Source: Ichthyosporea sp. XGB-2017a (taxonomy: Eukaryota > Opisthokonta > Ichthyosporea). From it: a DNA stretch of 52,602 nt. Positions 1 to 8,649 of this stretch are shown here, in pieces. The notes below the pieces were generated by a model. The model saw only the letters and a program-made list of their open reading frames with translations. It was not told the origin of the DNA and ran no database searches. The translations under genes and the position numbers were made by a program. Numbering within the stretch: the first letter of the stretch is position 1; each line of letters opens with the position of its first letter. The stretch lies in contig PDIM01000010.1 of NCBI GenBank assembly GCA_002811675.1, positions 1-52,602 on the forward strand, read 5' to 3'.

Positions 1-104
1 TAACCCTAACCCTAACCCTAACCCTAACCCTAACCCTAACCCTAACCCTAACCCTAACCCTAACCCTAACCCTAACCCTGACCCTAACCCTAACCCTAAC
101 CCTA
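1..104. repeat. Telomere array, TAACCC (TTAGGG-type)
   Basis: The window begins with about 17 head-to-tail TAACCC units. Nearly all are perfect, with one CCCTGA variant near position 80. Reading C-rich from the 5-prime end is the orientation expected for the left terminus of a chromosome. The unit is that of animals, fungi and many protists; land plants and most green algae use TTTAGGG. Confidence 0.97.
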
Positions 105-178
105 GCCTCTACCCTGGTCCCTAGTCCCTAACCCTATTCCTAGTCCTAGCCTTGACCCTAGCCTTGACCCTAACCCTC
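105..178. repeat. Degenerate telomere-like units
   Basis: Directly inside the perfect array the units diverge to forms such as CCCTAGCCT, CCTGGTCCCTAG and CCTTGACCCTAG, ending with one last TAACCC. This is the usual proximal zone of eroded telomere repeats. A further isolated piece (CCCTAAACCTAAC) lies near 298-310. Confidence 0.85.
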
Positions 179-179
179 T

Positions 180-284
180 CGCTCTCTTGTCTGTTGTCTT
201 CCTCTTTTCTCTGTCTCTCTCTTGTCTTTCTTCTTCCTATTCTGTCTCGCTATCTTGTCTTTGTTCTTCCTCTTCTATGTTGCT
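180..284. repeat. Pyrimidine-rich subtelomeric tandem repeat, three degenerate copies
   Basis: Three imperfect copies of a 31-37 base unit follow one another at about 180-216, 217-247 and 248-284. Each begins with CTCTCTTGTC or CGCTATCTTGTC, continues through TTCTTCCT and ends with CTGTCT or TGTTGCT. The strand shown is almost purely T and C. No gene is seen between this repeat and the DPH6 stop codon at 560; 310-559 is AT-rich. Confidence 0.6.
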
Positions 285-559
285 CTGTTTTCTAAAACCC
301 TAAACCTAACTTTTAAATTACTCCCGACTCTTCTCCCTACCTATTCACCTTTTCCTATAAACCATTGCTCGTTGTAATTCTCTACTCATTTGTTTTTCCC
401 CCTTTTTCCCCTTTTTTTACATTTTTTCTCCTTTTATAGTAATACACCCCTGCAATACACGATAATACGTCGTTAGGTTTATTAAAACTTTCTTTTCTTT
501 CTTTTAAAAAAAAATCTACTACGTTTTTTGTAAATTATTAATTAAATGTTCTTCAGAGA

Positions 560-1916
560 TTAATGCTCATTTTCTTTGAGAAAAAAAACATCTACGTCAA
601 GAAATGAATGCGACGATTTCCACTCAAGATTCTCAACTGTATTTATCACCAAGTTGCTACTTTTCTCTATGTATTGAGGGTTTGCTTGTGTCAAGCATAC
701 CTTTTCCCAACCAGGAGTAGGTTTCATACCGGGACATGATACTACAAAGGTGTGGAACTCACCGTTTTCCCCGCATGGATCAATTCCGCTCGCCTCAAAC
801 TCCTGCATCATTTTGCTGTCTAGAATCTTACCCAAATACCAGGTGGAATGCTTTCCGTCAGGCATGTGAATCATTTTCTTGTTATCTACGCACACTACCA
901 GACATTTAACAGGCACATCAGCGCGAAGAATATACTTTTCCAGCACAGCTCGTCGAGACCATTGCCAGATGGGAAGATAAGGAATGAGATAGTTTTCGGG
1001 GGATGGGAGACCAAGGGATTTGGATGCCTTTATACATACATTGAGTTCCCATTCCAGATGTGCCTGAAGGTCGATGTCACCGAAAATTACACGTTTCACA
1101 TGGTACTCGTTATGTGCAATGCCCAGGAGACGGATTAGCTCCTCTATGCACGTATAAGAAACAAAAAAATAGGGAATGGTGAAAGAACACATATACATTT
1201 AAAGCCATCCATTGAAGTTGAGCAATATTAAAACAAAACAAATCATAGAAATGAATAAAAAAGATAAAAAATTTAGATATATCAATCAAAACTCATTGCT
1301 CAAATTGAACCAAGGACAGTCGATCAAATTCAGCACTGGCACAAACACTGATTGAAGCAATCCATTCAAGCAAGGATAGTTATCAAAAACTAAAAAGACA
1401 AAAAAGCACCAAACAAACCTTCATAAGTCTCCCAGTCAGCTCTTCCGAAAATAATCGGAATACCAAGTCCCTTTGCCTGTTCACGTAAGGCCTTCTCGCT
1501 CAAAGCATGAGACCTAGATCTCAGGCCGTCTTAAAGCACAAATCAAAAAAAAAAAAAAAAAAAAAAAAAAAAGAAGTGTAAGTCGAAATATTCCCAAAAA
1601 TGCAAACTTCACAGGACTTGAAACACAGTGAATAGCACAATCGGCAAAATCGTAGTTAGTTTCTTGTCTTTTCTTCTTCTTTACACCCTTTACCTTTGTC
1701 CATCATAGTAATCAGCACAACAATCTCACAGCCCTTCTCTTTCGCCTCAAGCATTGCACTGCACGAGTCTTTCCCCCCACTCCATGACACCGCACAGCGA
1801 GTGCCAGCCCTGATGGGGGCTGGCGGATTCGCAGACGGATGCGGAAGAAATTGATCAGCAGTAGTACTCGCATTAGCGGACATATTTGCAGCTGGTTGTG
1901 ACTTCGGTTGTGACAT
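560..1916 (-). CDS. DPH6: Diphthine-ammonia ligase family protein (ATP_bind_4), 3 exons
   Basis: Coding exons are 1916-1694, 1529-1419 and 1143-560, giving 305 aa. Joining them across GT-AG introns (1530-1693 and 1144-1418) rebuilds the family order: SGGKDS P-loop at residues 46-51, a MMDKDGLRSRSHAL segment across the first junction, GDIDL in exon 3 and the signature DPCGENGEFHTF near residue 250. The family is an adenine-nucleotide alpha-hydrolase fold; DPH6 makes the last amidation of diphthamide on elongation factor 2 in the cytosol. The motifs resemble the bacterial/archaeal-type branch (COG2102), so diphthamide synthesis itself is not assured. The N-terminal 38 residues are low-complexity (Ser, Ala, Pro). 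Intron 1 carries 28 consecutive T on the coding strand close to its acceptor. This is the gene nearest the telomere. Confidence 0.85.
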
Positions 1917-2488
1917 GGTGTGCTACTTTGTTGATTGTATTATAAAGACACACCATAAATCAAATACATACAAGGAAAAGAATATTCAACCACTCAGTCT
2001 CTCAGTCTAGCAAAAATCATAATTAATGACATAGGTCAATGAAAAAATAATAAAATAAAGAAGCGGAGGCCGGGCGGCGGGCGGGGAAAAAAGGCACAAG
2101 TTACGAAAACAAATTTCGTCACGTCAATTTAGCTTCTGTTTCAGATCCTTTTCTCTTTGTGTTTTAACGGCTCCCTTCTTCTGGCCCTTTTGTTGTCCAG
2201 CACGAATGGGTTTGCTTTACGTGGTCGTTTATTTCAACCTTGAATTACGAAACACAAGGCAAACTGGTAAGTAGTGGCTCTGAAATATGAAAGTCGGTAA
2301 AGGAAACTAGCAAAATGGCTCATGGGATTTTATTCTGAGTTAAGATCCATAGATGAAACCGATTTTTCCTTTCCTCTCTGCTCTCTATGCTCGATCTTTA
2401 CGGATTACGGTAGTTTATGCATTGGCGAGAATATAGCAACAGCAATTTATTTTATTGACGAAAATGTGAATATAGTTAGAGAAATAGG
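1917..2488. other. Intergenic, DPH6 upstream region
   Basis: No gene is supported here. It holds the 5-prime flank of the minus-strand DPH6 gene and the 3-prime flank of the transporter. A short GC-rich block at about 2061-2090, rich in GGCGG and GGCGGG, stands out from AT-rich surroundings about 150 bases upstream of the DPH6 start and could be promoter sequence. Confidence 0.5.
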
Positions 2489-3898
2489 TTAAAAGACGCG
2501 TACCAAATGTATTAAAGAGAAGGTCGTCACAAAAATACCAATCAAGGATGAAAGAATAATTATGAGCCATAGGAACCCTTTTTGTATGATAGATATTTGA
2601 TCCTTAAAAACCTTTAAGAAGAATACGGCGGGCAGTACAAAGCAAAGCAAAACTGAAAGAGAGCCCCCGATGAGAGATTGATACACTTCAAACTTGGGAA
2701 TAGCAATCGCCACACCACAGAGAATACAGCAATCCAAGAACTTCCATATTATATGAACCACTTTACAATGTGAGGGGATATTCAGCTTTTTACTTAACAA
2801 TATGGAAGACTTCTCTGTGTACAACCACACGGGGGTCATTAAGATTCGAGAAGCTATCAAGAGAAAGAGGGAAAATAGGCAGATGGCGATGTCGGTTAAG
2901 GTGTATTTGTTCAACAAAAGAAGCATATTTGGGTAGTTCAAGAGCACATCTCCTTGGACTGTATAGCAGCAAGCAGCAACAGTCATATAAAGAGCAGTAA
3001 CGATAAAGCAGGCCATCGTACAGCAAGTTGAACTGCACTTACGATCTTTCGAAGGTATAGAAGCATAGATCTCAGGAAATGCTGATAGACCTCCATAAGC
3101 GCAAACAATAATTCCAATGGCTGTAGAAACCTCCCAAATACCCGAGTCAAGGTGATGTTCCTCATAAAATCGATGATCCCTTTGTCCGTCTACCATATTT
3201 TGGAGTACGGAGGTTAACGTGACCAGGAGAATCGAGAAAGCACCCCACAGAGTCACCCAAAACAAGTCCTTCAGGGTCCTGAACATGGAAAGAAACCAGA
3301 GAAGAACCGCGGAGATGTATACCCATTCATCCTCTGTAATGGAAGGAAAGACAGCGTACATGGAAGTCGATATCAACAAAAGATACAACACCGTGTCTGC
3401 GATGAGCTCAAGAAACTGGGCCCCTTGTACGAAACTCCCTGCCTTGTTTCCGTAAGCTCGGTGAGCAATGGCTGAATAGGAGGTGAGATAAGACTGTCCC
3501 CTGTTGTGGCCCAGTTGACTGAGCAGATAAGCGCCATACCCAGACAAGAATCCAGTCAGGGCGATGAGAGATAAGCCCCACCATAACCCAGTGAGGGCAC
3601 AAGCATACGGGACGGTGATGGAACCTCCACCAACAATCCCACAAGTCATGCAGAGGGTTCCCATTGCAATGGACCTCATGCTACTGCCGTCGTTGACCCC
3701 AGCAGAACATGAGGTTGCCTCAAGAATATAGGCTTGTTCCAATACTTCTTCGACATCTGAGTTGTCTTTCCTTTTCACTTTAGAGAGCAAATTGCCCTCT
3801 TGATGTACACTGACGTGTGGAGAGGTAGGCATTACTGACCCCTTGCCTGGGGAACCACCATATTCGCCAATGTCTATAACCGGATCTTCAGGATTCAT
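2489..3898 (-). CDS. Amino acid transporter, AAAP/SLC38-like
   Basis: A single-exon gene of 469 aa beginning at ATG 3898-3896. A hydrophilic N-terminus of about 70 residues precedes roughly eleven hydrophobic segments. The first one holds a Gly-rich GIVGGGSITVPYA element, matching the G-x-G-I-L-x-L-P-Y-A region of the amino acid/auxin permease family (PF01490). Length and topology fit plasma-membrane or vacuolar amino-acid permeases; the substrate cannot be read from sequence. The reading frame ends at TTA 2489 shortly after the last hydrophobic segment, so it looks complete, although a GTACGC just before the end leaves a small chance of an unrecognised terminal intron. Its 5-prime end faces the gene-poor stretch starting at 3899. 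Confidence 0.88.
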   Translation of the reverse strand: MNPEDPVIDIGEYGGSPGKGSVMPTSPHVSVHQEGNLLSKVKRKDNSDVEEVLEQAYILEATSCSAGVNDGSSMRSIAMGTLCMTCGIVGGGSITVPYACALTGLWWGLSLIALTGFLSGYGAYLLSQLGHNRGQSYLTSYSAIAHRAYGNKAGSFVQGAQFLELIADTVLYLLLISTSMYAVFPSITEDEWVYISAVLLWFLSMFRTLKDLFWVTLWGAFSILLVTLTSVLQNMVDGQRDHRFYEEHHLDSGIWEVSTAIGIIVCAYGGLSAFPEIYASIPSKDRKCSSTCCTMACFIVTALYMTVAACCYTVQGDVLLNYPNMLLLLNKYTLTDIAICLFSLFLLIASRILMTPVWLYTEKSSILLSKKLNIPSHCKVVHIIWKFLDCCILCGVAIAIPKFEVYQSLIGGSLSVLLCFVLPAVFFLKVFKDQISIIQKGFLWLIIILSSLIGIFVTTFSLIHLVRVF

Positions 3899-5632
3899 TT
3901 TTTGTTATTATTGCTATGTGAATTGTCGCCATGCACTGCTTTCATTTGCTTTGCTCTTACCTCTCCAAATCAAAATCTAAAAAGTTGCATTGAGTATATT
4001 TATTATGGGTTGGTTGGTTATTTTTATTTTCTCATTTATATATCCTGGTGCACTACGCTTCTCTCCCTTGTAGTTATACCGTCAACTTTGGTTGCTTAAC
4101 TTTCCACAATCCAATGAAAAAAAGCCAAATAGGAGGGTCCTCTGTGCCCAAATTTAGGTGGAAAGAGGCTCGTAATTGTTTTATGGGCTGCTACCTAATT
4201 GTCATTTTCCTCTCTAGCTAGGAGTTGTGGTTAAGGGTGTGTGGCTTTTGTGTAGTACAGGCTGTGTACATTGCTAAGATTCACAAAGATCTACAGCTCC
4301 TGCTTTCCCAGCCCTCCTCCGCAATAAAAACTTTTTGAGGCACTTTTTGAACTTTTATGTTCCCTTATTTTCTACTTATTGCTATTTTTTTATTTTTTGC
4401 GGAGGAAGGGCTGCATTGTTTCGTAAATGTGGTAAGAACGCCCCTTGTGAATTATGTAGTAAGGGCGTAATCACTGTACACGGAAAATGGGCCTATCGCA
4501 GTTCATTTTCGGACGCGGGAAAAACCTGAAAGCGAACTGATTCAAACTGACACACAACGCCTTCACTCTTAATTTCGCTTCCCTTGCCTTTAGACTTCCC
4601 TGTCTGCGTGTTTTGATAAGTCGAAAAAAAGAAGCAATATAGCAATTTCTCAACATTTTTCCAACGCAAAGTATAGCCGTGAGATTGAAACAGAAGAAAT
4701 CAATATGGCTATGTAGAAATCGGAAAATCAAGCACAGTGAATATTTCGCATAGCTTCAGTGACATTTCAGGGTTACCAAAGAGTCCCTAACAGAAACCCC
4801 AAATATAATGCTATATCGGTCTCCTCCTCAGCTCCCTGGTACTCTGCAGTTTCCGTCAGGCCAACAGTCTTTTGCGACAGAGTAATCATCTGCAGCTTCT
4901 CCACAGGAATAGACCCCGTGTGCTCAATCCCTTTACTGGGCCGCTAGATTCCTGGCTATATTATAATTTGCAGCTTTGATAGTAAGCTCCATTATTTATG
5001 TAGATGGTAACTCCCTCGGACTCCACCCAATCTATTTGCCATACTACGTCGATATGTGTGCTGTATCAACTTGCTTCAGGCACCTGCCCTGCACAGGCCC
5101 TGCACCAGTCACACTCGAAATGGTGCTATTGAAAATCACCCAAATGAAAGTCAATCTAGAAGTTGTTTTGGAGTCTCTTAAATTTAACAGCAGCTATGTT
5201 GAAAATAGAAAGAAAAAAACAAAAATCCCCATTTATGTAAGTGTGCAATGATAAACTAAGTGGGCATTTTGGTAAGAAGACACTTGATTGTTACAAACCG
5301 GTGACTTCGCTGGCGACCGATTCAATGAATCTACATTGCTACAATTATCGTTTGCACAGCTTCGAAAAGTGTGGAGAAGCCTTTGGAATGGTTTTATTCT
5401 TTTCCAGTTTGCAATTATTCTTTGAGTGCTAACTGCTAGGATAGCACCTTAAATCAGTCAACGCTCAAATTTAAAAGCTATATGTTCAGTCGCAAGACCA
5501 TAGCCTTGCGTAACTTTTATCGAACGAGTGATTTCCAAAAATAGGTTTATGTATCTGCCCTTGCACTTGCTTATATACAGGCACTTTGTGGAGATGGCAC
5601 ATACAGACTTTCAAAGTCAATATGAACAGCAG
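3899..5632. other. Gene-poor stretch
   Basis: No open frame here has recognisable domain content; the longest are under 95 codons. The sequence alternates between AT-rich and mixed composition and includes a CTATGTAG word at 4709. It may hold decayed sequence or short unrecognised exons, and I see nothing definite. Confidence 0.4.
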
Positions 5633-6037
5633 TTATAAATGAACCATGGATACATCAGGATACAGTTCATCAGAAGCTAGCTGGTGCAGGTAAAGGATTG
5701 AATTTCCATTGGCCTGAATAATGCCCTCATTGTCACCTCTTGTTCCACCAAAAAGTTGTGCACTATCTGTGCGGTTAAAACTCCTTCTTCTATGATGAGT
5801 AGACTCCAATCCAAAAAGAACATGCATATCATCGAGATTTCCTTTCACATGTGAGCCTTTTGTCAGGGCCTTGGCCTTTGCTAAATCAGAGTCCAGACAG
5901 ATAAGGTTTTCTTTGGCTCTTAGGTTTTTCGGCTACCATGTATCATCATTCATTTTCCCGAGGCATTTTTTTAAATTGTCCAAAATCACGATATCCACAG
6001 CAAACAATAAAAACTTCTTCTCAGTACTCACTCTCAT
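5633..6037 (-). CDS. Possible small two-exon gene, unknown protein
   Basis: A frame of 99 codons runs from 5932 to a TAA at 5633. Its upstream boundary is a TAG that can serve as a splice acceptor. Exactly in phase upstream lies ATGAGA followed by a consensus donor GTGAGTACT (exon 6037-6032, intron 5933-6031, 99 bp). The predicted protein is 101 aa, basic in its first third (MRPKNLRAKEN start), with an HHRRRSF cluster mid-way and no transmembrane segment or known motif. An ATG-plus-one-codon first exon is unusual, but the eL8 gene in this window has an ATG-only exon. The region before the acceptor is not pyrimidine-rich, which weakens the model. Confidence 0.35.
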
Positions 6038-7030
6038 GTTTCAGCCCTCGGGGCTCAGACTTCAAGACCCAGACTACAGCTAAGTCTTGAACTGTGCTAC
6101 TGCTGCGCTATTGTACGACCCCAATAAGATCGGCGTTGCAAACGAGCTGGTTTGGAGTTTGGAGCATTCGTGGGTATGGGGATAGCAAGACGGGCTGGTA
6201 GTGGCCACTCCGTGAAAACAGGATACGATTATTACGAACTGAGAGGGATGAGAGAAAGAGCTCATTGAAATGGCATCAACGTCCCCAGATCCCATGATCA
6301 GTAGCACAAGCACTACATAGCTGCCTCGAGCTGTACTGGCAATTGTTGTCAAGAAAGATGGCTATTTTAAATGTGTGCAGTACTTTACATCATGTGTTGA
6401 CTGTAGACTCAAGGAGCGTTCCGACTTCCAAATCCCAGGCAAGGAGCGTTGTCCCAGGCCCCGAGGCCCGAGGGCCAAGGGACTGTAGATTAAGAGTGTA
6501 GACTGTAGTCTGTACATGTACTCTGTACAGAGCACAGACATCTAGGTTTTATCGAGCGAGCCTGCGAGCGATTCCTCCTTATCGAGCGAGTTTGCGACTG
6601 ATCGACAATTTAAATACACTTTTAGGGCGTCCTCTGATTGGCTCCTGGAATTTGCGCTACTATCTATAGCCCTAAAGAAGAAAATGGCGAGCGAGCCGAC
6701 CTTTAGGTCATTGCAATTGGTTTTATACCTAACCCTTTTAGTGCCAGAATTTATAAGCTTGGCAGTTGGCAGTTGGCAAAAAAAAGTGCTTAATTAACGT
6801 AGTCAGTATGCCCTTCGTCCTTGAGAGTTGTGATTTCCTGAACAAAATAGAAAAAGCTACAAATTACAATTTGCATTAATCAATTTGCTTTTGGTCGCTT
6901 TTTGACTTTTTCCATTTGCTTGCACCGCTAACATCGAATGTGGAGTCTAGAGCTGATTCCCATCTCAAATTCCTGCCTGTGTAAAATTACCAGTAACTGC
7001 CCAGCACACGCCACCCAAATGTAATGTAAC
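6038..7030. other. Gene-poor upstream region of the secreted-protein gene
   Basis: A 91-codon minus-strand frame at 6352-6080 begins with a hydrophobic stretch like a signal peptide but has no other support. The region holds a direct repeat (TTATCGAGCGAG near 6548 and 6578), a CTACATAG word at 6313, a near-palindromic cluster CTGTAGTCTGTACATGTAC around 6502-6521, and an ATTGG (CCAAT reverse complement) at 6637-6641. The last three are possible regulatory DNA for the plus-strand gene at 7031. Confidence 0.35.
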
Positions 7031-8194
7031 ATGCCTCACAAAATCAACACTCGCAAATTTCTACTGTTATTACTCAGTTTCATTCTTCCACTATTTATCG
7101 AATGCCAAGGCATATCCATAAACCCACTTTCAGACAATCCCAACAAGGGGTCCCGCCTAGATGAAAAACAGACCCTCCTTCAGATATGCACAAAGGTCCA
7201 CCACTTCCTCGCTGTGTCCTTGTGTAATGCAATTAACCAAACCCCTTCCTTACTAGTCTCCCTCAAACAGTACCATTCCCCCGACCAAAGAATAGTACGA
7301 CGAGGATATAACTTTCGCCTATTCTTCAGAAGAAAAATGGGACTGAGCACTGCCCAAGAAGACGTGGCCGGAGAAATTCATCTCTACGTCGAAGGTGTTG
7401 TGAAGCAGATAAGCAAGGCAAGAGAAACGAAGCAATTGCCGGACAGCATGAAGAAGTTTATTCCTGAACATCAACATGTGCTCTTGCAGAAACTATTTGA
7501 GTGTTTCATGACAGAAAGGCTGTTGGAAGTATATAGTAAATATGTGAAGAATATGGTGGACTATCGTCTGAAATTATTGGTGAGTGACAACCAACTAAAT
7601 GGCCAGACGTCTGATACAGATTTGAATTTTTATGACGCTGTTGTAGAGTGGGCGACGACTATGCCTGAAAATGAATTTTATTCTTTTGTTGACAAAAGCT
7701 TGGGATACAAACTTAGTCCCAAAGACCTTTCAGAAAAGCTTGCTTATGAAAATGGTCAACAAGAGTTGTTGAATGAACTACTTGACATGGATGTTGATCA
7801 ATATAGAGCAGCATATTTTCCGAAGAACATAGGAGTAGATTCAGAGAGGGGGGGATCAGACTTTACATCCGTGGTAGGTTCAGTACATAGACTTGTGGAC
7901 GAAGATTTCTGTGGAGCATCAGACGAGCTAATGAAAGCATGGGAGCAAATGACCGAGCAACAGTCTCAACAGTCCAATTCCGGAGACCTCGGGGAAAAAA
8001 TTGTTGAAAATGGGGATAATGAAAATGATGATCGCAATGCCCCCAATGGTGATGGCGATGGCTCCAGGAATGGTTATGACTTTGGGGATATACCAAACTC
8101 AATTGATGGCGGTAATAGCAATATCCCACAAAGCTCTAACGACGGCAATATTTCCTTCCCTGAGCCGTTGAAGTCTGCAACCTACTCAAGATGA
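7031..8194 (+). CDS. Secreted protein of unknown function, Asn/Asp/Gly-rich tail
   Basis: A single-exon gene of 387 aa starting at ATG 7031. Residues 1-26 form a clear signal peptide: a basic MPHKINTRK start, a leucine-rich core and a cut likely just after IECQG. The body, about residues 45-270, is predicted alpha-helical with alternating charge and one N-x-T site near residue 68. The last 90 residues are rich in Asn, Asp, Gly and Ser without a second membrane segment, so secretion or lumenal residence is likely. I recognise no family. Its position near a telomere is where lineage-specific surface or secreted proteins often sit. It is convergent with the gene at 8650-10674. Confidence 0.7.
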   Translation: MPHKINTRKFLLLLLSFILPLFIECQGISINPLSDNPNKGSRLDEKQTLLQICTKVHHFLAVSLCNAINQTPSLLVSLKQYHSPDQRIVRRGYNFRLFFRRKMGLSTAQEDVAGEIHLYVEGVVKQISKARETKQLPDSMKKFIPEHQHVLLQKLFECFMTERLLEVYSKYVKNMVDYRLKLLVSDNQLNGQTSDTDLNFYDAVVEWATTMPENEFYSFVDKSLGYKLSPKDLSEKLAYENGQQELLNELLDMDVDQYRAAYFPKNIGVDSERGGSDFTSVVGSVHRLVDEDFCGASDELMKAWEQMTEQQSQQSNSGDLGEKIVENGDNENDDRNAPNGDGDGSRNGYDFGDIPNSIDGGNSNIPQSSNDGNISFPEPLKSATYSR

Positions 8195-8649
8195 TAGCAT
8201 ACTCCTGAACAAACCAAAACCAATCAAGCTTATATGCAAATGAAAATTTAAAGGTCTATGAAGTGGTATTTGCATAAAACATCTACTTTAACAAGACATG
8301 ATTCGAGATGGAAGCCCAGACATTCAAATTCGGTGAAGGTCCCTGTATCTCGCAAAGGACAAATAAGCAGCAGTTTGCATTGGTCAGGGAGGTGTGCAGT
8401 GCGACCAATCTCCTCTGACATTACAGTAGTTAGCCGATGCTTCACGGTAGAAGCAAGGCGATAAGAAGGGGATCCTAAAGGTGAGTGTCTCGTAGTGGTC
8501 GGTGACTATTTCTTATTTATTTACAAACTACAACTGAGATCTACAATGAAGTATGAGCTATGGAGTGTTCTGTGCAAAATGATGTAGTCTACAATTCTTC
8601 AGCCTAACTATTATTCACCAATGTTGATAACTTGGAATGGCCTTTGCTA
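8195..8649. other. Convergent intergenic region
   Basis: This is the 3-prime flank of two convergent genes. A 68-codon frame at 8258-8464 has no features and is not called. A perfect copy of the near-palindrome TGTAGTCTACA lies at 8583-8593. Confidence 0.4.

Noticed and set aside
6080-6352. 91-codon minus-strand frame with signal-peptide-like start
   Set aside because: Only a hydrophobic start supports it; the rest is Ser/Thr/Cys-rich with no motif, and it lies in DNA with promoter-like repeats.
8258-8464. 68-codon plus-strand frame between convergent genes
   Set aside because: No motif, no splice or promoter support, and it overlaps the probable 3-prime untranslated regions.
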